This document shows positions 1 to 5,808 of a stretch of 7,584 nt of DNA, piece after piece (within the stretch, counting starts at the first letter, position 1; each line of letters starts with the position of its first letter). This DNA comes from JAJFUI01 sp039679885 (GTDB lineage Bacteria; Planctomycetota; Planctomycetia; Pirellulales; Thermoguttaceae): contig JBDKUC010000056.1 of the NCBI GenBank assembly GCA_039679885.1, positions 1 to 7,584 of the forward strand. Direction: 5' to 3'. The notes beneath the pieces were generated by a model that searched no databases, had not been told where the DNA came from, and saw only the letters and a list, made by a program, of their open reading frames with translations. The position numbers and the translations under genes are program-made.

Positions 1-66
1 ATTCCTGCTTGCTCCCAAGCTGTATGATGCCTGCCACTGGGCAATTATTCCACGGTTTCGTAGAAT

Positions 67-103
67 GGGGAGCGAATTCCCCGGTTTGAGGCCGGTTTTT
101 TTT
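67..103 (+). terminator. Weak hairpins followed by a T8 tract; possible terminator of an upstream gene
   Basis: GGGGA (67-71) can pair with TCCCC (78-82). Overlapping it, CCGGTT (81-86) can pair with GGCCGG (90-95) using two G-U pairs, and eight T residues follow at 96-103. This resembles a weak rightward intrinsic terminator for a gene left of the window. The T run is also the edge of another dyad, CGGTT (93-97) with AACCG (105-109), so the tract could instead belong to the sigma-factor promoter region. The stems are short and no upstream gene is visible. Confidence 0.25.
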
Positions 104-148
104 GAACCGCTGCGGGAATAAGTCCACCAGTCGTTGCCTCTTATATCT
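104..148 (+). promoter_or_regulatory. Candidate promoter region of the ECF sigma gene
   Basis: Between the T8 tract and the start codon lie TGAACCG (103-109), GGGAATAA (114-121) and an AT-rich TTATAT (141-146). GGAAT-type -35 elements are typical of ECF-dependent promoters, and many ECF genes are autoregulated, so GGGAATAA is the best -35 candidate. The -10 element is not clear: GTCGTTG at 130-136 is rather close. This is inference from a single sequence. Confidence 0.25.
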
Positions 149-159
149 GAGGGCGGGCC

Positions 160-723
160 ATGGCCGGCGTGCGAGCGGCGATCGATGTGGCTCCGTTGGT
201 CGCCCAGCATCACCAGGCTGTCTACCGCTACGCCTTCCGGCTGACCGGAGCGGTGCAGGACGCGGAAGACCTGACGCAGCACGTCTTCCTGACCGCCCAG
301 CGGAAGATCGAGCAACTGCGCAACGCCCAGGCGGCGGAAAGCTGGTTGTTTTCAATCCTGAGGAACGCCTTCCTTCGGGAGCGAACCAAACGGCGTCCGG
401 CCCTGGCCGCCGATCTGGACGTACGCATTGACCGCATCCCGGCCCAGCCGCCGGGGGAGGAAATCGACGAGACGCGGCTTCAAGAGACGCTGGACCGGCT
501 GCCCGACCATTTTCGCCTGGTCGTGCTGATGTTTTATTTCGAGGAGTGTTCCTACCGCCAGATTGCCGAGGCCTTGGAGATACCGATTGGCACGGTCATG
601 AGCCGGCTGGCCCGGGCGAAGGCGGCCCTGATGGACCTCTGGCGTGAACCGGAGCGGAAGTCGGCGACCCATGGCAGCCGAAGAGAGACCGAGGGCGTCT
701 CAGCGCGAGGGCCAACAGTATAG
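160..723 (+). CDS. ECF-type RNA polymerase sigma factor (sigma-70 family)
   Basis: The 187-residue product is an extracytoplasmic-function sigma factor that would direct RNA polymerase to a small set of stress or envelope promoters. Region 2 spans about residues 12-78, with the DAEDLTQHVFL helix at 34-44 and the SWLFSILRN segment at 61-69. Region 4 spans about 105-161: LDRLP at 111-115, then a helix-turn-helix with YRQIAEALEIPIGTVMSRL at 132-150. Region 3 is absent, as expected for this class. ATG 160 is preceded by GAGGG at 149-153, six bases away. The residues after 161 form a hydrophilic tail with no recognisable domain. A gap of 143 bp separates it from a single-pass membrane protein, its likely regulator. 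The family call is secure; the ECF subgroup and target genes cannot be told from the sequence. Confidence 0.93.
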   Translation: MAGVRAAIDVAPLVAQHHQAVYRYAFRLTGAVQDAEDLTQHVFLTAQRKIEQLRNAQAAESWLFSILRNAFLRERTKRRPALAADLDVRIDRIPAQPPGEEIDETRLQETLDRLPDHFRLVVLMFYFEECSYRQIAEALEIPIGTVMSRLARAKAALMDLWREPERKSATHGSRRETEGVSARGPTV

Positions 724-866
724 GGCGTCAAATTTGGGGCGGCGTGGCCTGAAAGGGCGCGGTGGACGCGATCCCCGGCTCGTCGAACCCCCCCGCCCTT
801 TGAGAGCGTGCCTGCACGATTTTCACCAGATTCACAGCCTTGCGACCGGCAAAAGAGACAGAGGGC
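724..866. other. 143-bp gap between sigma gene and membrane partner
   Basis: No gene is supported here. CGTG (807-810) can pair with CACG (815-818) and is followed by ATTTT, a very weak terminator-like signal. A purine-rich segment at 851-868 resembles 681-698 inside the sigma gene (15 of 18 bases the same). The gap is long for a sigma/anti-sigma pair, whose genes often abut or overlap. It may therefore hold a decayed dispersed repeat, but I cannot test this by eye. Confidence 0.35.
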
Positions 867-1460
867 ATGAGAGACGCGTTTGATGTTCGTCTGACCGCCG
901 CGATCCGGGATGTGCCGGTGCCCGACGAGCTGGCCAAGCGATTGCTCGGCCGTCTGTCGGCCGAACGGTCGCGGCGGCGTTGGCTCCTGGCGGGCGTGAG
1001 CCTTCTGGCGGCGGCAGCGACGGTTGCGGTGGCCGTCTGGTTGGGCGCGCCCCGCGACGGGCGTTTCTCGGAGCAGGTTGCCATCGACCAGGCGATTCGC
1101 GCCTTCGGTCTTCCTGCGGACAGCCACAGCCACTTGCTGTCGAAGACGGTGCCGCCCGAGGCCTATCCGATCAGCTCGATGGTGACCTGTCCCCGCGGAA
1201 CCCGCTGGCGGCCGCTGGACAATTTTCTTGGCCGCAAAGGGCTGATCTATGACCTTCCCGGCGCCGTGCGCGCCTCGCTCTACGTCGTCGAAAGCGGTTC
1301 CGAGGCATTTGCGACGATGCCGAGCCTTCGGCCTTTCACGACGGCGGGCCGATGCGCCTCGGCTTGGCAAGAGGGCACTCTCCTGTACGTCCTCGTCGTT
1401 CAAGGCGAGGCGGCCGACTATGAAGGCTATCTGAATCTGCCACGAAGCCCCGTGGCGTGA
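867..1460 (+). CDS. Single-pass membrane protein, probable anti-sigma-like partner of the ECF factor
   Basis: The 197-residue product has a cytoplasmic N-terminus (1-38), one transmembrane helix (about 39-59, WLLAGVSLLAAAATVAVAVWLG) after an RSRRRW positive cluster, and a 138-residue outer domain. I chose ATG 867 because GAGGG (861-865) lies just before it; TTG 840 would add nine residues but has no clear ribosome site. The N-terminal segment, with VPVPDELAKRLL at about 16-27, resembles the short helical sigma-binding heads seen in planctomycete proteins encoded after ECF genes. There is no HxxxCxxC zinc anti-sigma motif. The outer domain holds two cysteines, in MVTCPRG and GRCASAW, which could form a disulfide. 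The anti-sigma role is inferred from position, topology and the N-terminal motif. No known Pfam-type domain is evident to me. Confidence 0.72.
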   Translation: MRDAFDVRLTAAIRDVPVPDELAKRLLGRLSAERSRRRWLLAGVSLLAAAATVAVAVWLGAPRDGRFSEQVAIDQAIRAFGLPADSHSHLLSKTVPPEAYPISSMVTCPRGTRWRPLDNFLGRKGLIYDLPGAVRASLYVVESGSEAFATMPSLRPFTTAGRCASAWQEGTLLYVLVVQGEAADYEGYLNLPRSPVA

Positions 1461-1557
1461 TACGCTGCTGGCGCGCCCCGAAAGGGCGAGGGTGTGTCGT
1501 GGCCGTAGTGTGCCTCGTACATGACGGTGTTTATCATGCGGGAGATGGAGAGGCTGG
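1461..1557. repeat. Intergenic segment with a short GC hairpin, possibly a degraded dispersed repeat
   Basis: CGCCC (1474-1478) pairs with GGGCG (1484-1488) around a CGAAA loop, 13 bases after the membrane-protein stop codon. No T run follows, so it is a poor intrinsic terminator. The 12-mer AAAGGGCGAGGG at 1481-1492 recurs exactly at 4735-4746, inside the repeat in cinA, which suggests the same or a related repeat family. The rest of the segment shows no gene. Confidence 0.4.
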
Positions 1558-1643
1558 GGTGCCATGTCCCACGCTTGTCGTGGGCATGAGCAGCGGCAAA
1601 CATGCTTGCTGTCTCGCTGCGCTCGCTTAGCAAGCATGGCACC
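1558..1643. repeat. 86-bp nested palindromic element with 9-bp terminal inverted repeats (REP/MITE-like)
   Basis: The ends are perfect inverted repeats: GGTGCCATG (1558-1566) and CATGGCACC (1635-1643). Inside are two hairpins. CATGTCCCACG (1563-1573) pairs with CGTGGGCATG (1579-1588), with one bulged T. CATGCTTGCT (1601-1610) pairs perfectly with AGCAAGCATG (1629-1638). No open reading frame of note and no obvious target-site duplication are present. The structure resembles REP/BIME or miniature inverted-repeat elements. It lies upstream of the DUF1559 gene and could also affect its transcript. Repeat status needs a genome-wide copy count. Confidence 0.6.
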
Positions 1644-1681
1644 ATAAGTCACCATTTGTTTGAGACACTACACTAGACATC

Positions 1682-1688
1682 AAGGAGG
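1682..1688 (+). promoter_or_regulatory. Strong Shine-Dalgarno site of the DUF1559 gene
   Basis: AAGGAGG lies eight bases before ATG 1697. It is the best ribosome-binding site in the window and fixes the start of the zinc-ribbon protein. Confidence 0.85.
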
Positions 1689-1696
1689 ACACTCGG

Positions 1697-2614
1697 ATGC
1701 CCATTCAATTCACATGCCCTCACTGCGGAACGACCACGAACGTTGCGGATCAGTACGCAGGCCAGACCGGCCCTTGCTCGCATTGTGGGAAGACGATTGT
1801 GATTCCGTCGAGCGGGCCGGCCGTCTACGCCCCCGCCACGCCGGTGAAGAGCGGCCTGGGCGTCGGTATGATCGTTCTGATCGTCGCCCTGGTGATGCTC
1901 GTCGTCATTCTGACCGTCGGAGGAGTTCTTGTCGCTCTGTTGTTGCCGGCCGTCGGGGCGGCGCGGGAGGCCGCCCGCCGGATGCAATGCACCAACAACC
2001 TGCGCCAGATCGGCATGGCGATGCTTCAATATGAGTCGCAAAACGGGACGCTGCCGCCTGCTTTCATCCCGGATAAGAATGGGAAGCCGATGCACAGTTG
2101 GCGGGTGTTGATCCTGCCCTACCTGGGCCAGCAGTCGCTCTATTCGCAGTACCGGTTTGACGAACCGTGGAACAGCCCGCACAACGCCGCGTTGGCCAAC
2201 CGACTTCCTGCGGCCTATCGCTGTCCGAGCGAGTCGCCGCAGTTGAGCCAGACCAGCTACGCGATGATCGTCGGGCCGCACGCGATTTCCACCGGTCCGA
2301 CCGCGCACGCTGTCGTCGATCTCGCGGGGCAAGCCTCGACCACGATCATGGTTGCCGAATGCGGCGGGGCCGGAATCAACTGGATGGAACCACGCGACAT
2401 TGACACCCGGACGATGGTCAACTTCACCAGCACGGCCGGCGGCGTCAGTGTGCAGCCGGCGGCGCCGGGAATCAACAGTTGCCACCTGCACACGGCCAAC
2501 GTCCTTTTCTGCGACGGCCGCGTGCAAACGATCAACGCGACGATGGATCGCCAGGTTTTGGATGCCCTGCTGAGCATCGACAAGCAAGGGAAGACCTTGC
2601 CGCCAGAGTTCTGA
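1697..2614 (+). CDS. DUF1559 pilin-like membrane protein with N-terminal zinc ribbon
   Basis: The 305-residue product has three parts. Residues 1-36 form a zinc-ribbon-like head with CPHC (7-10) and CSHC (27-30), a CxxC pair at each end. Residues about 54-83 are a long transmembrane helix. The rest is a DUF1559 domain that opens with LLLPAVGAAREAARRMQC (81-98) and NNLRQIGMAMLQYES, the pilin-like helix of this planctomycete-expanded family. The family's usual C-terminal HxGGxNVLFxDGSV motif appears here as CHLHTANVLFCDGRV (262-276), with cysteines flanking it. DUF1559 proteins are thought to be exported, pilin-related cell-surface proteins, but their roles are mostly unknown. The zinc-ribbon head would sit in the cytoplasm, so this version could link a surface domain to a cytoplasmic partner. 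That last point is inference. A possible repeat element lies just upstream. Confidence 0.9.
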   Translation: MPIQFTCPHCGTTTNVADQYAGQTGPCSHCGKTIVIPSSGPAVYAPATPVKSGLGVGMIVLIVALVMLVVILTVGGVLVALLLPAVGAAREAARRMQCTNNLRQIGMAMLQYESQNGTLPPAFIPDKNGKPMHSWRVLILPYLGQQSLYSQYRFDEPWNSPHNAALANRLPAAYRCPSESPQLSQTSYAMIVGPHAISTGPTAHAVVDLAGQASTTIMVAECGGAGINWMEPRDIDTRTMVNFTSTAGGVSVQPAAPGINSCHLHTANVLFCDGRVQTINATMDRQVLDALLSIDKQGKTLPPEF

Positions 2615-2792
2615 GTTCTGGCCACGTATCGAGAACGCGCGGCGTTGTGTCTTGCGCCGCCTGCCCATCTTCACCACCCGGCAGGTCCTTCTCAAGTCTC
2701 GCGGCCGGTAGAACCGATACGATTGACGCGGCACTGTCGGATTGGACAGGCTGTTTCCGGTTTCCAGCGTCCTGGACTGGAGAAATCCATCC
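2615..2792. other. 178-bp gap between DUF1559 gene and beta-sandwich gene
   Basis: No gene is supported. A TTGACG at 2723-2728 looks like a -35 element but has no good -10 at 16-19 bp. CTGTC (2734-2738) and GACAG (2745-2749) form a short dyad. GGAGA at 2779-2783 is the ribosome site for ATG 2793. I see no convincing terminator after the DUF1559 gene, so read-through is possible. Confidence 0.4.
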
Positions 2793-4421
2793 ATGTGGCT
2801 TCAACCGCTCACGCACTGGCTTCTCGTCGTGACCCTGGCATCGCAGGTGGGTCGCGGGCCGGCGCCTGCGCCGCCGCCGCTGCCACAACTCGTGCCGATG
2901 CGTCAGGCGTTGTTCGCCATTCCGTATCAGCTCGATCGGACAGAGGACACGACGCGGCAGCCGGTCGAGGTGCAGTTGTTCGTTTCGGTCGATCGGGGAG
3001 CGCACTGGCAGTTCTACGCCAAGGCGCCGACGACGCAGCCGAACTTCCCGTTCCGCGCCGGCGGCGACGGTGAATTCTGGTTCGCCATCCGGACGGTCGA
3101 TCGCTCGGGCCAAGCGCGGCCGGCGACGATCAGCGGCCCCGGGCTCCGCGTGCTCGTCGATACGAAGCCTCCGGTCGTGCGTCTCTCGTCGCAATTGCGT
3201 GCCGACGGTCAGGCGAGTATCCACATCGAGATTGACGAGACAACGCCGAAGCCTGGCGGATTGAGCATCGTCTATCGCCCATCACCGACCGAGCCTTGGC
3301 AGGCGGTGCGGATCGATCCGCAGGCGATCAGTTCGTCGGCGGGGCATCAAACGGGCGAGATCGCCTTCTGGCCGAAGCTCGGATCGAGCGACATGGTCGT
3401 CCGGGCCGACGTCACCGATCTTGCCGGCAATTCGGCGACCGCGCAGGCGAAGGTCCTTCCGGTGCAAAGCAACGGGCAGCGGCAGCAGAGTCCCCAGGCC
3501 GGCAACCTTTCGTCACCTTATGGCGGGAAAGCCGAGGGGAACACGGGCAACGCGTTCCAGCCGTCGGCCGATGGCAAGCCGAACGCGGCAGGCGGTGGCC
3601 TTGCGGCGTCGTTCAACAAACCGGCGGGCAACTTGGGGACTGGTCAGAGCGCCGAGCCGCGCGGCTCGGTCGCCATCGCCATCAACCCGCCGATCGGCAG
3701 CCGCTATTCGGGCAACGGCGGCCCTGCCCTGAGCAAAGCCTCGGTCGGCGTTCTCCCGCCGGGCGAGCGGCCGCGCTGGGTCAACTCCCGCTTGTTCGAG
3801 CTCGAGTATGACGTCGACAGTGTCGGGCCGTCCGGCATCGGACGCGTCGAACTCTGGGGCACGCAGGACGGCGGCAAGAGCTGGCGCAAGTTCCCCTTGG
3901 GGAACAGCCGCCGCAGCCCCCTGCTGGTCAATGTCGATGAGGAAGGAATCTACGGGTTCCGCATTGTCGTGACCAACGGCGCAGGCCTCGGCGGCAAGCC
4001 GCCTCGTGGCGGCGATCTGCCCGACCTGTGGATCGGTGTCGATCTGACCAAGCCAACCGCCCGGCTCGTCGGGGCCCAACAGGGCGCGGACGCCGAGACG
4101 GGCCATCTGATTATCACCTGGCAGGCCGACGACCGGATGCTGGCCCCGCGGCCCGTCTCCCTTTCGTTCAGCGAAACGCGCGCCGGGCCATGGCTGCCAG
4201 TCGCCAGCGGCCTCGAAAACTCCGGCCGCTATGCCTGGTCGATCGACAACCGCCTTCCCGCGAAAATCTATCTGCGGTTGGAAGTCCGGGACGAGGCGGG
4301 CAATGTGGCCGTCCACGAGCTGGCCGATCCGGTGCTGATCGACCAATCACGCCCGACGATTCGCATTCGCGACGTCCGGCCGCTGGGCGACTCCGGCTCG
4401 CGATCGACGCTCTGGCGCTGA
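2793..4421 (+). CDS. Secreted protein of duplicated Ig/FN3-like beta-sandwich modules; function unknown
   Basis: The 542-residue product starts with a hydrophobic segment (about 9-17, WLLVVTLAS) that could be a signal peptide, though its N-region lacks a positive charge. I chose ATG 2793 because GGAGA lies nine bases upstream; TTG 2742 would add 17 residues including arginines and is the alternative. Two similar halves follow. Each has a module with a 'DRGAHW' or 'DGGKSW' strand and a GEFWF or GIYGF strand ending in VDxxKP (122-127 and 416-421). Each then has a second module with PWQAV or PWLPV and a DxAGN turn. A low-complexity Gly/Asn/Pro/Ser linker (about 226-326) joins the halves, and a third related motif, LIDQSRP, is at 515-521. 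The pattern suggests an extracytoplasmic beta-sandwich protein of a planctomycete-restricted family. No catalytic motif is visible. The stop codon lies within a repeat, so the last residues may not be ancestral. Confidence 0.85.
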   Translation: MWLQPLTHWLLVVTLASQVGRGPAPAPPPLPQLVPMRQALFAIPYQLDRTEDTTRQPVEVQLFVSVDRGAHWQFYAKAPTTQPNFPFRAGGDGEFWFAIRTVDRSGQARPATISGPGLRVLVDTKPPVVRLSSQLRADGQASIHIEIDETTPKPGGLSIVYRPSPTEPWQAVRIDPQAISSSAGHQTGEIAFWPKLGSSDMVVRADVTDLAGNSATAQAKVLPVQSNGQRQQSPQAGNLSSPYGGKAEGNTGNAFQPSADGKPNAAGGGLAASFNKPAGNLGTGQSAEPRGSVAIAINPPIGSRYSGNGGPALSKASVGVLPPGERPRWVNSRLFELEYDVDSVGPSGIGRVELWGTQDGGKSWRKFPLGNSRRSPLLVNVDEEGIYGFRIVVTNGAGLGGKPPRGGDLPDLWIGVDLTKPTARLVGAQQGADAETGHLIITWQADDRMLAPRPVSLSFSETRAGPWLPVASGLENSGRYAWSIDNRLPAKIYLRLEVRDEAGNVAVHELADPVLIDQSRPTIRIRDVRPLGDSGSRSTLWR

Positions 4422-4457
4422 CAGTGTACTCCTCACGCTCCGCGTGAGGCTGACAGT
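4417..4457. repeat. Perfect 8-bp hairpin flanked by 9-bp direct repeats, overlapping a stop codon
   Basis: CCTCACGC (4431-4438) pairs perfectly with GCGTGAGG (4442-4449) around a 3-base loop. GCTGACAGT occurs at both 4417-4425 and 4449-4457, the second copy sharing its first G with the stem. The TGA stop of the beta-sandwich gene is inside the first copy. There is no T run, so it is not a classic intrinsic terminator. It may still protect the 3' end of the mRNA, as REP elements do. The layout could reflect an insertion with target duplication or a repeat unit of its own. Confidence 0.55.
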
Positions 4458-4541
4458 TGGGCGAAATCTGCGCTTTGTGGAAAGCTTAACGGCTCTCTCA
4501 TCACGCTGCGACGGCGGTCTCGCCCGAAATGCTGCTCAGGA

Positions 4542-4565
4542 CGCGACCAACGGTCGCGGCTTTTT
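4542..4565 (+). terminator. Intrinsic-terminator-like hairpin with T5 in the convergent region
   Basis: CGCGACC (4542-4548) pairs perfectly with GGTCGCG (4552-4558) around an AAC loop, and GC then TTTTT (4561-4565) follows. The orientation fits termination of the rightward transcript that ends with the beta-sandwich gene 120 bp earlier. The T run overlaps the leftward cinA stop codon (TAA, 4566 to 4564). In the leftward direction the A run precedes the stem and no T run follows, so it should work mainly rightward. Confidence 0.6.
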
Positions 4566-5796
4566 ACTTGAGCAGCGCGAGCCGGAGGAAGTCGAGCGCC
4601 TGCTTTGCCAGATAGACGTGACGCAGCTCGGGGTGGAAGCGGAACGAGAGGGTTTGGGTCTGGACGCCGGCCGGCGAGGCCAAGGCGATGGTGACCGGCT
4701 GAGACATGCCGCCCTCACCCCCTGCCCCTCTCCCAAAGGGCGAGGGGAGATCGCCGCCGCCTCTCCGATTGCGGTCCATAGCGCCGGCCCCAGCGCCGCC
4801 GATGGCCAGCCCGTAGTTCGAGTGGAACTCGTCGCGGCAGCGGATCGCGATTGCGTCGGCCGGCTCGGCGTCGGTCAACACCAGGCCGCCGCGATAGACG
4901 TGGGACGAAGTCTTGGCGGCGGAAAGCCAGTGTGAGAGCAGGCCGGAGGTGATGCAATCGGCCGTGGCGAGCGTCTCGGCCCGGACGTCGAGCAGCCGGG
5001 CAACGGCATCTTGCAGCTGGTCGTCCTCTTCGCCGAAGACGAGTTTGCCAAGGCATTGGCGAATCGTCGTTTCGGTCGGTTCGATCGCCGCGAGGCATTC
5101 GGCCTCGGTCGCCCCTTCAGCGGCGATCCGCAGCGTGACCGTCGCCTTGCTGGCCGTGATGCCGACGGTCGGCCTCCGGCCGCGGCGGATCATGTCGGGC
5201 AGCATCGACTCGACCTGGCTCTCGCCGGCCCCGAAACAGTGGATTCGCCGATAGCGGATCACTCGGCGAGCGGGGCCGAGCATTTCGACGATTGCCGGCG
5301 CGACGGTCTCTCGCCACATTTCGACCATCTCGGCCGGCACGCCCGGCAGGCAGAAAATGCGCCCGTCGCGCGGCGTTTCCAGATCGATGCCGGGGGCCGT
5401 GCCATGCGGATTGGGAACCACGCGGCTGCCGGCGGGAAAGAACGCTTGGATTTCGTTTTGCGGCGGCATCTGCCGGCCGAGCCGGGCGAAAATCGAGCGG
5501 ACGTGCTCGAGCGCCTGCGGCTCCAATTGCAGTTCGCGTCCGGTCGCCTCGGCCAGGGCCTGACGCGTCAGATCGTCGGCCGTGGGACCCAGCCCGCCAG
5601 TGGCCACGACCAGGTTGGCCCGGGCGATGGCTTGGCGAAACACTTCGACGCAGGGCGACAGTTCGTCGCCGACGGTCGTGTGGTAGAGCGTTCGGACGCC
5701 CAACTCAGAGAGCCGCTGGCTCAGCCATTGCGAGTTCGTATCGAGCGTCTGACCACTGGTGATCTCGTCACCGATGGCGATGATTTCGGCGTTCAC
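4564..5796 (-). CDS. cinA: CinA-family protein (MoaB/Mog-like N-terminal domain, degenerate PncC-like C-terminal domain)
   Basis: The 410-residue product begins with a well-kept CinA N-terminal domain: MNAEIIAIGDEITSG (1-15), TGGLGPTADDLT (about 66-77) and an NPHGTAPG motif. In the family this domain acts as an ADP-ribose or nucleotide pyrophosphatase and resembles molybdopterin-binding proteins. The C-terminal nicotinamide-nucleotide amidase domain is poorly kept. The usual AESCTGG reads ADCITSG, the TGIAGPGG loop reads IGGAGAG, and the stretch between them is much shorter than normal. Residues about 349-362 are encoded by a GC-rich dispersed repeat. The end, from VTIALASP to YLAKQALDFLRLALL, still fits the fold. 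The start is GTG at 5796, 12 bp after the purH stop codon; the ribosome site (AGAGG) overlaps that stop. Co-transcription with purH is likely. I expect pyrophosphatase activity, with the amidase weak or lost. Confidence 0.88.
   Translation of the reverse strand: MNAEIIAIGDEITSGQTLDTNSQWLSQRLSELGVRTLYHTTVGDELSPCVEVFRQAIARANLVVATGGLGPTADDLTRQALAEATGRELQLEPQALEHVRSIFARLGRQMPPQNEIQAFFPAGSRVVPNPHGTAPGIDLETPRDGRIFCLPGVPAEMVEMWRETVAPAIVEMLGPARRVIRYRRIHCFGAGESQVESMLPDMIRRGRRPTVGITASKATVTLRIAAEGATEAECLAAIEPTETTIRQCLGKLVFGEEDDQLQDAVARLLDVRAETLATADCITSGLLSHWLSAAKTSSHVYRGGLVLTDAEPADAIAIRCRDEFHSNYGLAIGGAGAGAMDRNRRGGGDLPSPFGRGAGGEGGMSQPVTIALASPAGVQTQTLSFRFHPELRHVYLAKQALDFLRLALLK
4712..4749. repeat. GC-rich palindromic dispersed repeat lying in frame within cinA
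   Basis: CCCCTC (4725-4730) pairs with GAGGGG (4742-4747), and CCC (4732-4734) with GGG (4738-4740), around an AAA loop with one T/C mismatch. CCCTCACCCCC precedes the stem. Read leftward it encodes LPSPFGRGAGGEG, a peptide that in my experience recurs in unrelated predicted proteins where this kind of repeat is translated. Its composition is unlike the surrounding cinA sequence and it sits at a loop position of the fold. Confidence 0.7.
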
Positions 5797-5808
5797 CAGG
5801 GCGGGCCT

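Noticed and set aside
644..883. Rightward 79-codon frame overlapping the end of the sigma gene
   Set aside because: Low-complexity Arg/Gly-rich product with no domain; it overlaps both real genes out of frame.
1521..1589. 22-codon frame starting MTVFIMREMERLG before the DUF1559 gene
   Set aside because: It lacks a ribosome site and its second half is encoded by the palindromic repeat, so it is probably chance.
552..1655. Long leftward open frame of 367 codons across the sigma and partner genes
   Set aside because: It is antisense to two genes with clear domains, is rich in Arg, Gly and His, and has no recognisable domain. High GC content explains the lack of stops.
2723..2751. TTGACG as a promoter for the beta-sandwich gene
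   Set aside because: No acceptable -10 hexamer lies at 16-19 bp; the best candidate, CAGGCT, is very weak.
1673..2794. Leftward open frame of 373 codons antisense to the DUF1559 gene
   Set aside because: The composition is Arg- and Asp-rich and shadow-like, and the sense strand holds a full DUF1559 protein with a strong ribosome site.
3513..4346. Leftward open frame of 277 codons antisense to the beta-sandwich gene
   Set aside because: Shadow frame; the sense strand has repeated domain motifs and a candidate signal peptide.
4444..4935. Rightward 163-codon frame in the convergent gap and over cinA
   Set aside because: Mostly antisense to cinA and includes the translated GC repeat; no independent support.
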